Shown: positions 1-7,654 of the stretch, piece after piece
How the letters are laid out: every line of letters begins with the position of its first letter
Position numbering within the stretch: position 1 is the stretch's first letter
Source: Pedobacter zeae
GTDB taxonomy: Bacteria; Bacteroidota; Bacteroidia; Sphingobacteriales; Sphingobacteriaceae
Reading direction: 5' to 3'
Length of the DNA stretch: 64,000 nucleotides
Assembly: GCF_014196715.1 (NCBI RefSeq)
Contig: NZ_JACIEF010000003.1
Coordinates: 587,874 to 651,873, forward strand
The notes under the pieces: generated by a model
Seen by the model: the letters and a program-made list of their open reading frames with translations, nothing else
The model's database searches: none
Told to the model about the DNA's origin: nothing
Translations under genes and position numbers: made by a program

Positions 1-621
1 GGCTTTTGAAACAATGCTCTCGCGGGCAATATTTTCCGTAAAAGCAAAAAACTTATTGATCATACCACTTTCGCGCAGTTGAAAATCAGAATAACCATCG
101 CCGATACCAAATAATTCACCTTCCAATTTTAAATGCTGGAGCAACTTTACCTTTCCGCCTTCTTCACTTAAGGGATTGGCATGGTCATAATCGATAATTT
201 TACCATCGCCTGTGGTTACAAAGGTATTGGCGTAGATATTTTCCTTTTTAATATGGTATTGGCTTACTACGGGCGTAATAAACTCTTTAAAGCCGCCGGA
301 AACGATCAAAACCTCATCAGCATGTTTTTTAAAGAACTCGGCATTACGGGAAAAAGAGGTTGAAACTTTCTTTTTTAAATGCTTGATCAGCTGTTTTAAA
401 TGATCTTCATTTGCTTCGAGCAGTTTAACCCGCTGTGCCAAACTTTCGGAGAAGGACAGTTTTCCTTCCATGGCAAAATTGGTATAATCTTCTATTTTCT
501 GGAAAATCGCTTCTTTATCGGGGTGGTTCTTGAGCGAAATCCTGGCAAGTTCATCAAGCGCTTCAACCTGTGTAAAGGTACTATCAAAATCGATGATGTA
601 ATAGGCTTTTTGTTTGGGCAT
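1..621 (-). CDS. HAD-IB family phosphatase (phosphoserine phosphatase-like), C-terminal part outside the window
   Basis: Read on the minus strand from ATG at 621; 207 codons are open to the window edge, so the gene is partial. HAD signatures are clear: motif I DFDSTFT (residues 11-17), motif II IVSGG, and motif IV GIGDGYSD near the edge. These fit a phosphoserine/HAD-IB phosphatase that would remove phosphate from a small metabolite such as phosphoserine. The start overlaps the stop of the upstream SDR gene by one base (TAATG), suggesting translational coupling. From family memory, Sphingobacteriaceae often carry this domain fused to a 3-phosphoglycerate dehydrogenase; the frame is still open at base 1, which allows that but does not show it. 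Confidence 0.85.
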   Translation of the reverse strand, partial: MPKQKAYYIIDFDSTFTQVEALDELARISLKNHPDKEAIFQKIEDYTNFAMEGKLSFSESLAQRVKLLEANEDHLKQLIKHLKKKVSTSFSRNAEFFKKHADEVLIVSGGFKEFITPVVSQYHIKKENIYANTFVTTGDGKIIDYDHANPLSEEGGKVKLLQHLKLEGELFGIGDGYSDFQLRESGMINKFFAFTENIARESIVSKA

Positions 622-1583
622 TATTTTAAATGTTGGGTAATTTCTTTTATGCTTTCGGCAACAGGCTTAAAAACTATTCCAGTTTCCGATTTTACTTTAT
701 CGTTGTTATAATAACTTAAGGTAACACTGCTTTTTGCGGCATCTTTGGTAATGGAGGGTTCTTTTCCTGTAAAAACAGACACAAATTTTAAGGCACGCCA
801 GGCTATCCCGAGCATCCATGGCTTTGCTTCTTTGGCAGGTGCCTTAACTCCAAAACCTTGTGCAATTTCGCTGAAGAGGGTTTTATAATGATAATCATCG
901 GCAGAAATGATGTAACGTTCTCCCGAAACCTCGGCATCCATCAATAAAATCATTACTTTGGCTACATCCTCCACATCAACAAAACCTGATGCCCCATCGG
1001 TGTAAAATGGGAAACCACCCTTTACCAATTTAAAAATGGCACCACTTCCTTCAAAACCTGCATTTTTACCGATAATAACCGATGGATTAACGATGATGGC
1101 CGCTAAACCTTCGGTTATGCCGCGCCAAACTTCCATTTCTCCTTCATATTTGGATAAACCGTAGGCATGGGCATGGGCATCGTACTCCCAAAAGTCTTTT
1201 TCATTTATTTTTTGACCTTTTTTAGCATTGCCAAGCGCAGCAACCGAACTTACATGCAACAACCTGCAATGATTTTCTGTACATAAGTTAACAATGTTGG
1301 AAGTTCCTTCAATATTGACGTGAAAAAGCTGTTTTTTATCTTTTGGGTTAAAGGATACAAATGCGGCACAATGATATACTTTGGTGATCCCCTCAAAAGC
1401 ATCTTCTAAAGCAGCGGGCTCGTTGATATCTGCCACGAACCATTCAATCAGCGATATATTCTGGATCAGTGGAGGAATTTTAGATTTTTCCCGCCTTAAG
1501 GCCCGTACAGTTAAACCTTTATCAGTTAACTGTTTAATTAATTCAGATCCTAAAAATCCAGTTCCTCCGGTTACCAGTATCAT
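621..1583 (-). CDS. NAD-dependent epimerase/dehydratase family protein (extended SDR)
   Basis: A 320-residue protein with the N-terminal Rossmann motif TGGTGFLG (residues 5-12), a conserved serine pair at 112-113 and the catalytic Y141xxxK145 pair, as in extended short-chain dehydrogenases. It resembles the dihydroflavonol-reductase/nucleoside-sugar epimerase-like group, but the substrate cannot be told. There is no signal peptide, so it should be cytosolic. Its stop codon overlaps the start of the HAD phosphatase, so the two are probably co-transcribed. A TATTTTTG element on the minus strand at 1620-1627, about 37 bases before the start, is a plausible promoter. Confidence 0.88.
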   Translation of the reverse strand: MILVTGGTGFLGSELIKQLTDKGLTVRALRREKSKIPPLIQNISLIEWFVADINEPAALEDAFEGITKVYHCAAFVSFNPKDKKQLFHVNIEGTSNIVNLCTENHCRLLHVSSVAALGNAKKGQKINEKDFWEYDAHAHAYGLSKYEGEMEVWRGITEGLAAIIVNPSVIIGKNAGFEGSGAIFKLVKGGFPFYTDGASGFVDVEDVAKVMILLMDAEVSGERYIISADDYHYKTLFSEIAQGFGVKAPAKEAKPWMLGIAWRALKFVSVFTGKEPSITKDAAKSSVTLSYYNNDKVKSETGIVFKPVAESIKEITQHLK

Positions 1584-1619
1584 TTTATTTTTTTCGGGCT
1601 ATATGTGGAAATACGCATT

Positions 1620-1627
1620 CAAAAATA
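1620..1627 (-). promoter_or_regulatory. Bacteroidota -7 element (TATTTTTG) for the SDR-HAD operon
   Basis: Matches the TAnnTTTG consensus on the minus strand, 37 bases ahead of the SDR start. No clear -33 TTG was found at the expected distance. Confidence 0.4.
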
Positions 1628-1654
1628 GATATTTGAGCCGAGAGTTTTAAATAT

Positions 1655-2836
1655 ATGTCATTAACGGATTTCTTTTCCCCAATAAACCCCGGTAGTTTTA
1701 CGCCCAAACAAGGATTTTTTACAAGTCAGTTGGGCTTAAAAGCGCATATTTACACCGAATCGTTTCCCGATCTTGAGGAACACACTTACGATTTGGCTAT
1801 TTTTGGAGTGCTTGATGGAAGAGGTGCCGTTAATAATGAAGGTACTGCCCTTGCTCCGGACTATTTCAGGGAGAAGTTCTATAAACTCAACGAAGGTGCC
1901 TTTAACAGTCGGATTGTTGATTTAGGCAACATTAAGCATGGTGCTACCATTGCCGATACCTACATCGCTGTTAAGATGGTGGTTTCGGAGCTGATTAAAA
2001 AGAATATCATCCCGATTATTATCGGTGGCGGACAGGATTTAACCTACGGACAGTACCTGGGTTATGAAGAATTAGAGCAAAAAGTAGACCTGGTGATTAT
2101 TGATAATCAATTTGATATAGGCGATGATGACCATGAAGGCATTGCCACCCGGTCGGACTGTTACCTGAACAAGATTTTTCTGCACCAGCCCAATTACCTG
2201 TTCAATTTTAGCAATGTGGGTTACCAAACTTATTTTGTAAACCAGGAAAGTTTGAGTGTAATGGACAAATTGTATTTTGATGTACATCGCTTGGGCGAAT
2301 TTGCCCAGGATATTACCTTAACCGAACCCATTATCCGCAATGCAAACATGATCAGTTTTGACATGGGCGCTATCCGCTCTGCTGATGCTGCTGCAAATGC
2401 CAACACTACACCAAATGGGTTTGACGGGGAAGAAGCCTGCCGGATTGTTCGTTATGCCGGTATGAACGACAAGCTGACCTCAATCGGATTCTATGAATTT
2501 AATCCTGCTTACGATAACAACGGGCAAACTGCTTTCTTACTGGCACAAATGGTATGGTATTTTGTTGAGGGATTTTATGCCCGTAAAAAGGATTTTCCTT
2601 TAACACCAAAATCGCAGTTTATGATTTACCGTACCAGCTTAAAAGATGGCTCGGGTGAGATGATATTTGTGAAAAGTAAAAAATCAGACCGCTGGTGGAT
2701 GCAGGTTCCGTATCCATCGGGGCAATCCAAAAATGAGCGTTACCACCTCGTGCCCTGCAGGTATGATGATTACCAAACTGCTGTTAACGGCGAAATGCCC
2801 GATTTATGGTGGCGAACCTACCAAAAGTTGAATTAA
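1655..2836 (+). CDS. Arginase/formimidoylglutamase-fold protein with degenerate metal site
   Basis: A 393-residue protein with the ureohydrolase fold pattern. The three signature segments are present but altered: GGGQD at 124-128 (family GGDHS), DNQFD at 150-154 (family DAHxD) and SFDMG at 234-238 (family SFDxD). The two histidines and one aspartate that normally hold the manganese pair are therefore Q127, Q152 and G238. Automatic annotation would call this formimidoylglutamase or arginase, but the sequence argues against a normal Mn-dependent hydrolase. No histidine-utilisation gene is adjacent; the hutU fragment lies 60 kb away. It has no signal peptide and stands alone, divergent from the SDR gene. 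Confidence 0.85.
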   Translation: MSLTDFFSPINPGSFTPKQGFFTSQLGLKAHIYTESFPDLEEHTYDLAIFGVLDGRGAVNNEGTALAPDYFREKFYKLNEGAFNSRIVDLGNIKHGATIADTYIAVKMVVSELIKKNIIPIIIGGGQDLTYGQYLGYEELEQKVDLVIIDNQFDIGDDDHEGIATRSDCYLNKIFLHQPNYLFNFSNVGYQTYFVNQESLSVMDKLYFDVHRLGEFAQDITLTEPIIRNANMISFDMGAIRSADAAANANTTPNGFDGEEACRIVRYAGMNDKLTSIGFYEFNPAYDNNGQTAFLLAQMVWYFVEGFYARKKDFPLTPKSQFMIYRTSLKDGSGEMIFVKSKKSDRWWMQVPYPSGQSKNERYHLVPCRYDDYQTAVNGEMPDLWWRTYQKLN

Positions 2837-3130
2837 ATTTGTTTAATTTCAACACTACAATTGTATCTCTCTGCTTTTTATTGTATTTTTAATAAAAAAA
2901 TCAGCTATTAATCAACCAGTTAAAAGGATACAACCTAAAATAAAAAGCAAACCCTATTACTGCGGTTACTGATTCCCCACAACAGCTTTCAGCTTTATGG
3001 CAGCTTGGAGCATCAAAAACGTAGTCAATAAACGTATTAAACCGGAAATCTATAAAATACAAGGTTGTGTCGTATTAAACAGTATATCATAATTTTACAT
3101 AGTAATATGCGTTTAAGCGGTACAGATTTC
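2837..3130. other. Intergenic spacer with no recognised gene
   Basis: AT-rich spacer of about 290 bases. I see no ORF with coding character, RNA gene or strong hairpin; it leads into the promoter of the next gene. Confidence 0.6.
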
Positions 3131-3138
3131 TATATTTG
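3131..3138 (+). promoter_or_regulatory. Bacteroidota -7 element (TATATTTG)
   Basis: Exact TAnnTTTG match, 22 bases before the ATG of the thioredoxin gene, in a long spacer. The -33 element is not obvious. Confidence 0.5.
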
Positions 3139-3160
3139 AAGAACGATTAACTTATCCCAC

Positions 3161-4306
3161 ATGAAAAAAATATTATTATCAGCAATGGCTTTATTGCCGC
3201 TTGCAGCATTGGCCCAGAAGCCATTTACAGTTAATGGCGATATAAAGGGCCTAAAAACCGGAGATAAGGTTTACCTTATTTATCAGACAGAAGGAAAAAG
3301 TGTTACCGATTCGGCAACTGTAACAAACGGGGCTTTTGCTTTTAAAGGAACACTTGCCGCTCCTGCTCAGGGAAGCCTCTTTCTAAATAAAAACCCTTAT
3401 GTAAACCGCCCCGCTCAAGGAGAAAAATTAGACGCTTTATCATTATATGTAGAGCCGGGAAATATAAAACTGGCTGCGGCAGATTCTTTAAAGAAAGCAA
3501 CAATTACCGGTTCTCCTGTTAATGATGATGCAAAGAAATTAAAAGCATTAACAAAACCTGTAGCAGATAAACTTGCGGCCATCAATGCAGAATATGCGGC
3601 TTATACGCCCGAGCAAAAACAAGACAAGGCTGTTATGGGAGCCTTAAGCGCCCGCTATGAAAAAGAAGCTGCAGCAATGCCTCCATTATTATTGCAGTTT
3701 GCCAACAGCAATCCAAAATCATTTATCAGCTTAAATTCAATTAGCCAGTTGGCCTCAGACCCAGATCAGGCTACCGAAGCAGAGAAAGCTTTTGTAGCAC
3801 TCTCACCTGAACTTAAAGCCACTTACACAGGCAAAAAAATTGCTCAAATATTTGATGCAGGAAGAAAGACAGCTATTGGCGTAATGGCCATGGACTTTAC
3901 ACAGGCTGATACGGCTGGTAAACCGGTAAAATTATCTGATTTTAAAGGTAAATATGTATTGGTAGATTTTTGGGCATCGTGGTGTGGTCCATGCCGTCAG
4001 GAAAACCCAAATGTGGTAGCTGCTTACAACAAATTTAAAGATAAAGGTTTTACTGTTTTAGGCGTTTCGTTAGACCGTCCGGGTAAAAAAGATGCCTGGT
4101 TAAAAGCCATTGCTGATGACAAATTAACATGGACACATGTTTCTGACTTGAAATTTTGGGATAACGAGGTAGCTCAATTATATGGTATCCGCTCCATTCC
4201 AGCCAACTTCTTAATTGATCCAACAGGTAAAATTATTGCCAAAGGCTTAAGGGAACAAGCTTTACAGGATAAACTTCAGGAATTATTGGGAAGCAAATCG
4301 AAGTAA
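3161..4306 (+). CDS. TlpA/ResA-like thiol-disulfide oxidoreductase with N-terminal DUF4369-type domain
   Basis: A 381-residue exported protein. A Sec signal peptide ends near residue 18 (cleavage before QKPF). An N-terminal beta-rich domain (about 20-110) resembles DUF4369, a helical linker follows, and the C-terminal thioredoxin-like domain carries WASWCGPC with the redox cysteines C275 and C278. Such proteins act in the periplasm, reducing or exchanging disulfides, for example in cytochrome c maturation or envelope stress. The gene is monocistronic, with its own promoter element and a strong terminator. The partner protein cannot be inferred. Confidence 0.9.
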   Translation: MKKILLSAMALLPLAALAQKPFTVNGDIKGLKTGDKVYLIYQTEGKSVTDSATVTNGAFAFKGTLAAPAQGSLFLNKNPYVNRPAQGEKLDALSLYVEPGNIKLAAADSLKKATITGSPVNDDAKKLKALTKPVADKLAAINAEYAAYTPEQKQDKAVMGALSARYEKEAAAMPPLLLQFANSNPKSFISLNSISQLASDPDQATEAEKAFVALSPELKATYTGKKIAQIFDAGRKTAIGVMAMDFTQADTAGKPVKLSDFKGKYVLVDFWASWCGPCRQENPNVVAAYNKFKDKGFTVLGVSLDRPGKKDAWLKAIADDKLTWTHVSDLKFWDNEVAQLYGIRSIPANFLIDPTGKIIAKGLREQALQDKLQELLGSKSK

Positions 4307-4346
4307 GAAGATTTTGTTAAAATACCAATAGCCGGATAGAAATAAC

Positions 4347-4386
4347 AAACCCGCTGATTGATAATCAATCAGCGGGTTTCTTTTTA
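4347..4386. terminator. Bidirectional intrinsic terminator
   Basis: A 14-bp perfect stem (4347-4360 pairing with 4366-4379, loop ATAAT) followed by CTTTTT on the plus side and preceded by A residues for the minus side. It lies between the convergent thioredoxin and purD genes and can serve both. Confidence 0.88.
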
Positions 4387-4398
4387 TAAACGCTTTGG

Positions 4399-5670
4399 TT
4401 AAATTAAATCAAAGCCGATATCTTCCCTGAAATATTTTCCGTCAAAATAAATTCTCCCGGCATCAGCTGTTGCCGATTGTAGCGCAGTAAACAGGTCTTT
4501 TTGTAAACTGGTAATGGCAATTACCCTTCCGCCATTGGTTTTCACCACATCATTTTCTAACAACGTTCCGGCATGGAACGCGTAAGAATGGCGCAGGTTC
4601 TCAATTCCGGTAATGGCTTTACCTTTCAGGTAATCGCCCGGGTAACCTCCTGCCACAATCATTACCGTAGCAGCTGTTTGTTCAGAAATAACCAGGTTAA
4701 CCTGGTTTAATTGTTGGTTAGCAGCAGCTAAAAACAGCTCTACCAAATCGTTTTCAATTCTCGGGATGACACTCTCGGTTTCAGGATCGCCCATACGTGC
4801 ATTGTATTCGATCACGAAAGGATCTTCCCCTACTTTAATCAGTCCGAAAAAGATAAAACCGGTATAATTAATATGATCTTTCTTTAAACCCTCAACCGTT
4901 GGCTTAATAATGCGTTCTTCTACTTTAGCCAAAAATTCAGGTGTAGCGAAAGGAACCGGAGAAACCGATCCCATACCCCCGGTATTCAGACCGGTATCGC
5001 CCTGACCTATCCGCTTATAATCTTTAGCAGAAGGCAATGTGATATAATTTTCACCATCGGTTAAAATAAATACTGAAAGTTCTATCCCGCTTAAAAATTC
5101 TTCAATAACGACTGTTGCCCCGGCTGCTCCAAATTTACCGCCAAGCATCAGCTTTAATTCTTCCTGCGCTTCGATGGTTTCGGTACAGATTAATACACCC
5201 TTACCAGCTGCTAAACCATCTGCTTTTAAAACAATCGGTAATGCATGGTTTTGAAGATAAGCCAGGCCATCTTCCAAAGTTTCGGGGGTAAAAGATTTTG
5301 AGGCCGCCGTAGGGATACCATGACGCTCCATAAACTGTTTAGAAAAATCTTTACTTCCTTCTAAAATAGCACCTTCCTTTTTTGGGCCGATTACCGGAAT
5401 GTGAGCAATGGCCTTATCTGCAAGGAAAAAATCATGAATACCATTTACAAGGGGTTCTTCCGGACCTACTACAACCATTTCGATGTTTTCGGTAAGTACC
5501 ACTTTTTTAATGGCATCAAAGTCGTTCACATTGATATTGATATTGGTGCCATACGCTCCGGTACCACCGTTTCCGGGAGCAATAATTAATTTATCACAGT
5601 GCGAAGACTGGCTTATTTTCCAAGCGAATGCGCTTTCTCTGCCGCCTGAACCTAAAAGTAAGATATTCAT
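4399..5670 (-). CDS. purD: Phosphoribosylamine-glycine ligase
   Basis: Joins glycine to 5-phosphoribosylamine with ATP hydrolysis, the second step of purine synthesis. The 423-residue length is normal. The N-terminus carries the GSGGRE nucleotide-binding motif (residues 7-12), with KADGLAAGKGV in the ATP-grasp region and NARMGDPET near the metal-binding site. The frame stays open 27 codons upstream, but that extension is hydrophobic low-complexity sequence read from spacer DNA, so ATG at 5670 is the start. The gene stands alone on the minus strand and shares a bidirectional terminator with the thioredoxin gene. Confidence 0.96.
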   Translation of the reverse strand: MNILLLGSGGRESAFAWKISQSSHCDKLIIAPGNGGTGAYGTNININVNDFDAIKKVVLTENIEMVVVGPEEPLVNGIHDFFLADKAIAHIPVIGPKKEGAILEGSKDFSKQFMERHGIPTAASKSFTPETLEDGLAYLQNHALPIVLKADGLAAGKGVLICTETIEAQEELKLMLGGKFGAAGATVVIEEFLSGIELSVFILTDGENYITLPSAKDYKRIGQGDTGLNTGGMGSVSPVPFATPEFLAKVEERIIKPTVEGLKKDHINYTGFIFFGLIKVGEDPFVIEYNARMGDPETESVIPRIENDLVELFLAAANQQLNQVNLVISEQTAATVMIVAGGYPGDYLKGKAITGIENLRHSYAFHAGTLLENDVVKTNGGRVIAITSLQKDLFTALQSATADAGRIYFDGKYFREDIGFDLI

Positions 5671-5689
5671 ACCGGCAAAGATAAATAAA

Positions 5690-5830
5690 AATGTAAGAGG
5701 GAAAATGGAAAAAGATGTATGACGGAAAATGGAAAAAGGTAGAAAAACCAAGATGGATATTGTGCCTGGCGATCGCCCCCATCTCTCCTCTTACGTCATC
5801 CCTCTTACACCCTACATCATCCACCTTACA
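5690..5830. repeat. Degenerate short direct repeats in spacer
   Basis: The spacer holds two near-copies of GGAAAATGGAAAAAG (from about 5700 and 5724), followed by several degenerate ...TCATCC...CTTACA... units. It reads as decayed short-period repeats like those in other spacers of this window. No gene is supported. Confidence 0.55.
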
Positions 5831-5833
5831 TTA

Positions 5834-6712
5834 TCACTTCGCGCTTCTTGTCATTTGCTCAAGCATATCCCACATTTCATTAGGGATGGCTTCCAGGCCG
5901 TTCATTTGCCCGGCCCCCTGTAGCCATTCACCACCATCAATGGTAATCACTTCTCCGTTGATATAGCTTGAAAAATCGCTTACCAGAAATGCAGCTAAAT
6001 TAGCCAGTTCCTGATGATCGCCAACTCTTTTTAGAGGCACACGGTTTTTAAAATCGAATTTTTTAGCCAGGTCGCCCGGTAACAGACGCTCCCATGCCCC
6101 TTTTGTTGGGAATGGCCCTGGTGCAATGGCATTGGTGCGGATGCCATATTTGCCCCATTCAACCGCTAACGACCGTGTTAAAGCCAGAACACCACCTTTT
6201 GCACAAGCGGAGGGTACGACATAAGCCGAGCCTGTAAAGGCATAGGTGGTAATGATATTTAAAACCGTTGCGGCCTGTTTTTCTTTGATCCAGTGCTTGC
6301 CAAAAGTAAGTGTACAATTCACGGTTCCTTTTAATACGATATCGATAATGGATGAAAATGCATTTGCTGATAAACGCTCAGTTGGCGAAATAAAATTTCC
6401 CGCAGCATTATTCAACAATACATCAACCGAACCAAATTTCTCCAGGGCTTTAGCCAGTACATTTTCTACCTGCTCAATCGCCCGCACATCGCAAGCTACT
6501 GCCAATACTTTGCCGCCGGTTTTTTCTTCCATTTCATCGGCAGTTTTTTGCAATACATCCTGTTTACGGCTGGTGATCACTAAATTAGCGCCCAACTTCA
6601 AAAAATAAACGCCCATTGCTTTACCTAGTCCGGTTCCGCCACCTGTAATTACGATGGTTTTCCCTTTTAAAGCATCTTCTCTGAGCATTGGTGAATTATA
6701 ATTGAACATCAT
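5834..6712 (-). CDS. SDR oxidoreductase, 2,4-dienoyl-CoA reductase-like
   Basis: A 292-residue short-chain dehydrogenase. The cofactor motif TGGGTGLG lies near residue 20. The usual YxxxK is replaced by SACAKGG, and the segment AVEWGKYGIRTNAIAPGP is followed by TKGAWERL. This combination is characteristic of 2,4-dienoyl-CoA reductases (DECR family), which use NADPH in beta-oxidation of unsaturated fatty acids. The next gene on the same strand is an enoyl-CoA hydratase/isomerase, which supports that role. Two adjacent ATGs (6712 and 6709) could serve as start. Confidence 0.85.
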   Translation of the reverse strand: MMFNYNSPMLREDALKGKTIVITGGGTGLGKAMGVYFLKLGANLVITSRKQDVLQKTADEMEEKTGGKVLAVACDVRAIEQVENVLAKALEKFGSVDVLLNNAAGNFISPTERLSANAFSSIIDIVLKGTVNCTLTFGKHWIKEKQAATVLNIITTYAFTGSAYVVPSACAKGGVLALTRSLAVEWGKYGIRTNAIAPGPFPTKGAWERLLPGDLAKKFDFKNRVPLKRVGDHQELANLAAFLVSDFSSYINGEVITIDGGEWLQGAGQMNGLEAIPNEMWDMLEQMTRSAK

Positions 6713-6718
6713 ATCTGG

Positions 6719-6768
6719 TTAATTGTTGAAATCGGTTAATTGTTTGAACGGGTTAACTGTTCATGCAA
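6719..6768. repeat. Short degenerate GGTTAATTGTTTGAA-type repeat
   Basis: Contains tandem-like units GGTTAATTGTTGAAATC / GGTTAATTGTTTGAAC / GGGTTAACTGTTC. The 19-base word AATCGGTTAATTGTTTGAA recurs in inverse orientation in the spacer before the DUF58 gene (about 20224-20242). Confidence 0.55.
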
Positions 6769-6791
6769 ATTGCCAGCTGTTAACATCTGGC

Positions 6792-7553
6792 TTACTTCCG
6801 CTGCAGGTTAGCTAAAATGGTTTTCAAAATATGACGTGTTGACGGGGACCACCATTGAGCCAACATTTTTTCTAAAGCAGCAGATTGGTCAGCAGAGGCC
6901 GCAGCAATGAGTTCTTCGCGGATATTCACTTTACTTTGCGACCAGGTATTGCTTTCCAGTTCCATGTATTTTTTTATTTTACGTTCGGCTGCAGTTAACA
7001 AACTCTCGTTTTTTACCACTTCATCCACCAAACCCACTTTTAATGCTTCTTCGGGATTATACAACCTGCCAGAAAGTAAGCTACGGGTAGCTTCAGCTTT
7101 ACCAATCCAAAAGGCGTACAACTGAAAAATACTATTGGGCACGATAATCCCTACCGGAACTTCGTTTAAACCAATAATGTACTGCCCTTCGGCCATAATA
7201 CGGTAATCGCAAGCTAAGGCCATTACACAACCGCCTGCAGGGCTATGTCCGCTTATTGCTGCGACCATTGGCTTTTTAAAGGAAATCAGATTGGCAGTAA
7301 AACCTAAAAATAACTCCCAAAACGATTTTGTTTCTTCTTCGTTATAGTTATACAGTTCTATCAGATCTAACCCGGCGGAAAAGAATGGTGAAGCTCCGGT
7401 TAAAATTACGCCGCCAATATTATCATCGGCAGCAATATTTTTAAGCATATCATCCAGCTCGGTAATCAATTCGCGGTTTAAGGCATTCGATTTACCCCTG
7501 CTTAAGGTAATCGTTGCCAAACGGTCTTTAACACTTACTTTTATTGTATTCAT
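6792..7553 (-). CDS. Enoyl-CoA hydratase/isomerase family protein
   Basis: A 253-residue crotonase-fold protein. The oxyanion-hole segments are visible: SPFFSAGLDLIEL near residue 55 and SGHSPAGGCVMALACDYRIM near residue 105. It should hydrate or isomerise enoyl-CoA thioesters in the cytosol. The usual hydratase glutamates are not clearly both present (the second region reads GLNEVPVGI), so isomerase activity, as in delta3-delta2 enoyl-CoA isomerases, is at least as likely. It sits 79 bases upstream of the dienoyl-CoA reductase-like gene on the same strand. Together they would handle double bonds of unsaturated fatty acids. Confidence 0.85.
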   Translation of the reverse strand: MNTIKVSVKDRLATITLSRGKSNALNRELITELDDMLKNIAADDNIGGVILTGASPFFSAGLDLIELYNYNEEETKSFWELFLGFTANLISFKKPMVAAISGHSPAGGCVMALACDYRIMAEGQYIIGLNEVPVGIIVPNSIFQLYAFWIGKAEATRSLLSGRLYNPEEALKVGLVDEVVKNESLLTAAERKIKKYMELESNTWSQSKVNIREELIAAASADQSAALEKMLAQWWSPSTRHILKTILANLQRK

Positions 7554-7561
7554 ATGTTAAA

Positions 7562-7593
7562 TAGTATCAGGATTAAAGCATTTAGTATCAGGA
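7562..7593. repeat. Direct repeat of TAGTATCAGGA, 21-bp period
   Basis: Two perfect 11-base copies (7562-7572 and 7583-7593), just ahead of the enoyl-CoA hydratase start on the minus strand. Two turns of the helix apart, they could be a regulator site, but short repeats of this kind also occur as decayed spacer repeats. Confidence 0.5.
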
Positions 7594-7654
7594 CATAAAA
7601 TATATCCAAGCAAAAACTATGCATGCATACTAATTCAAATTTATTTATTTTTTA

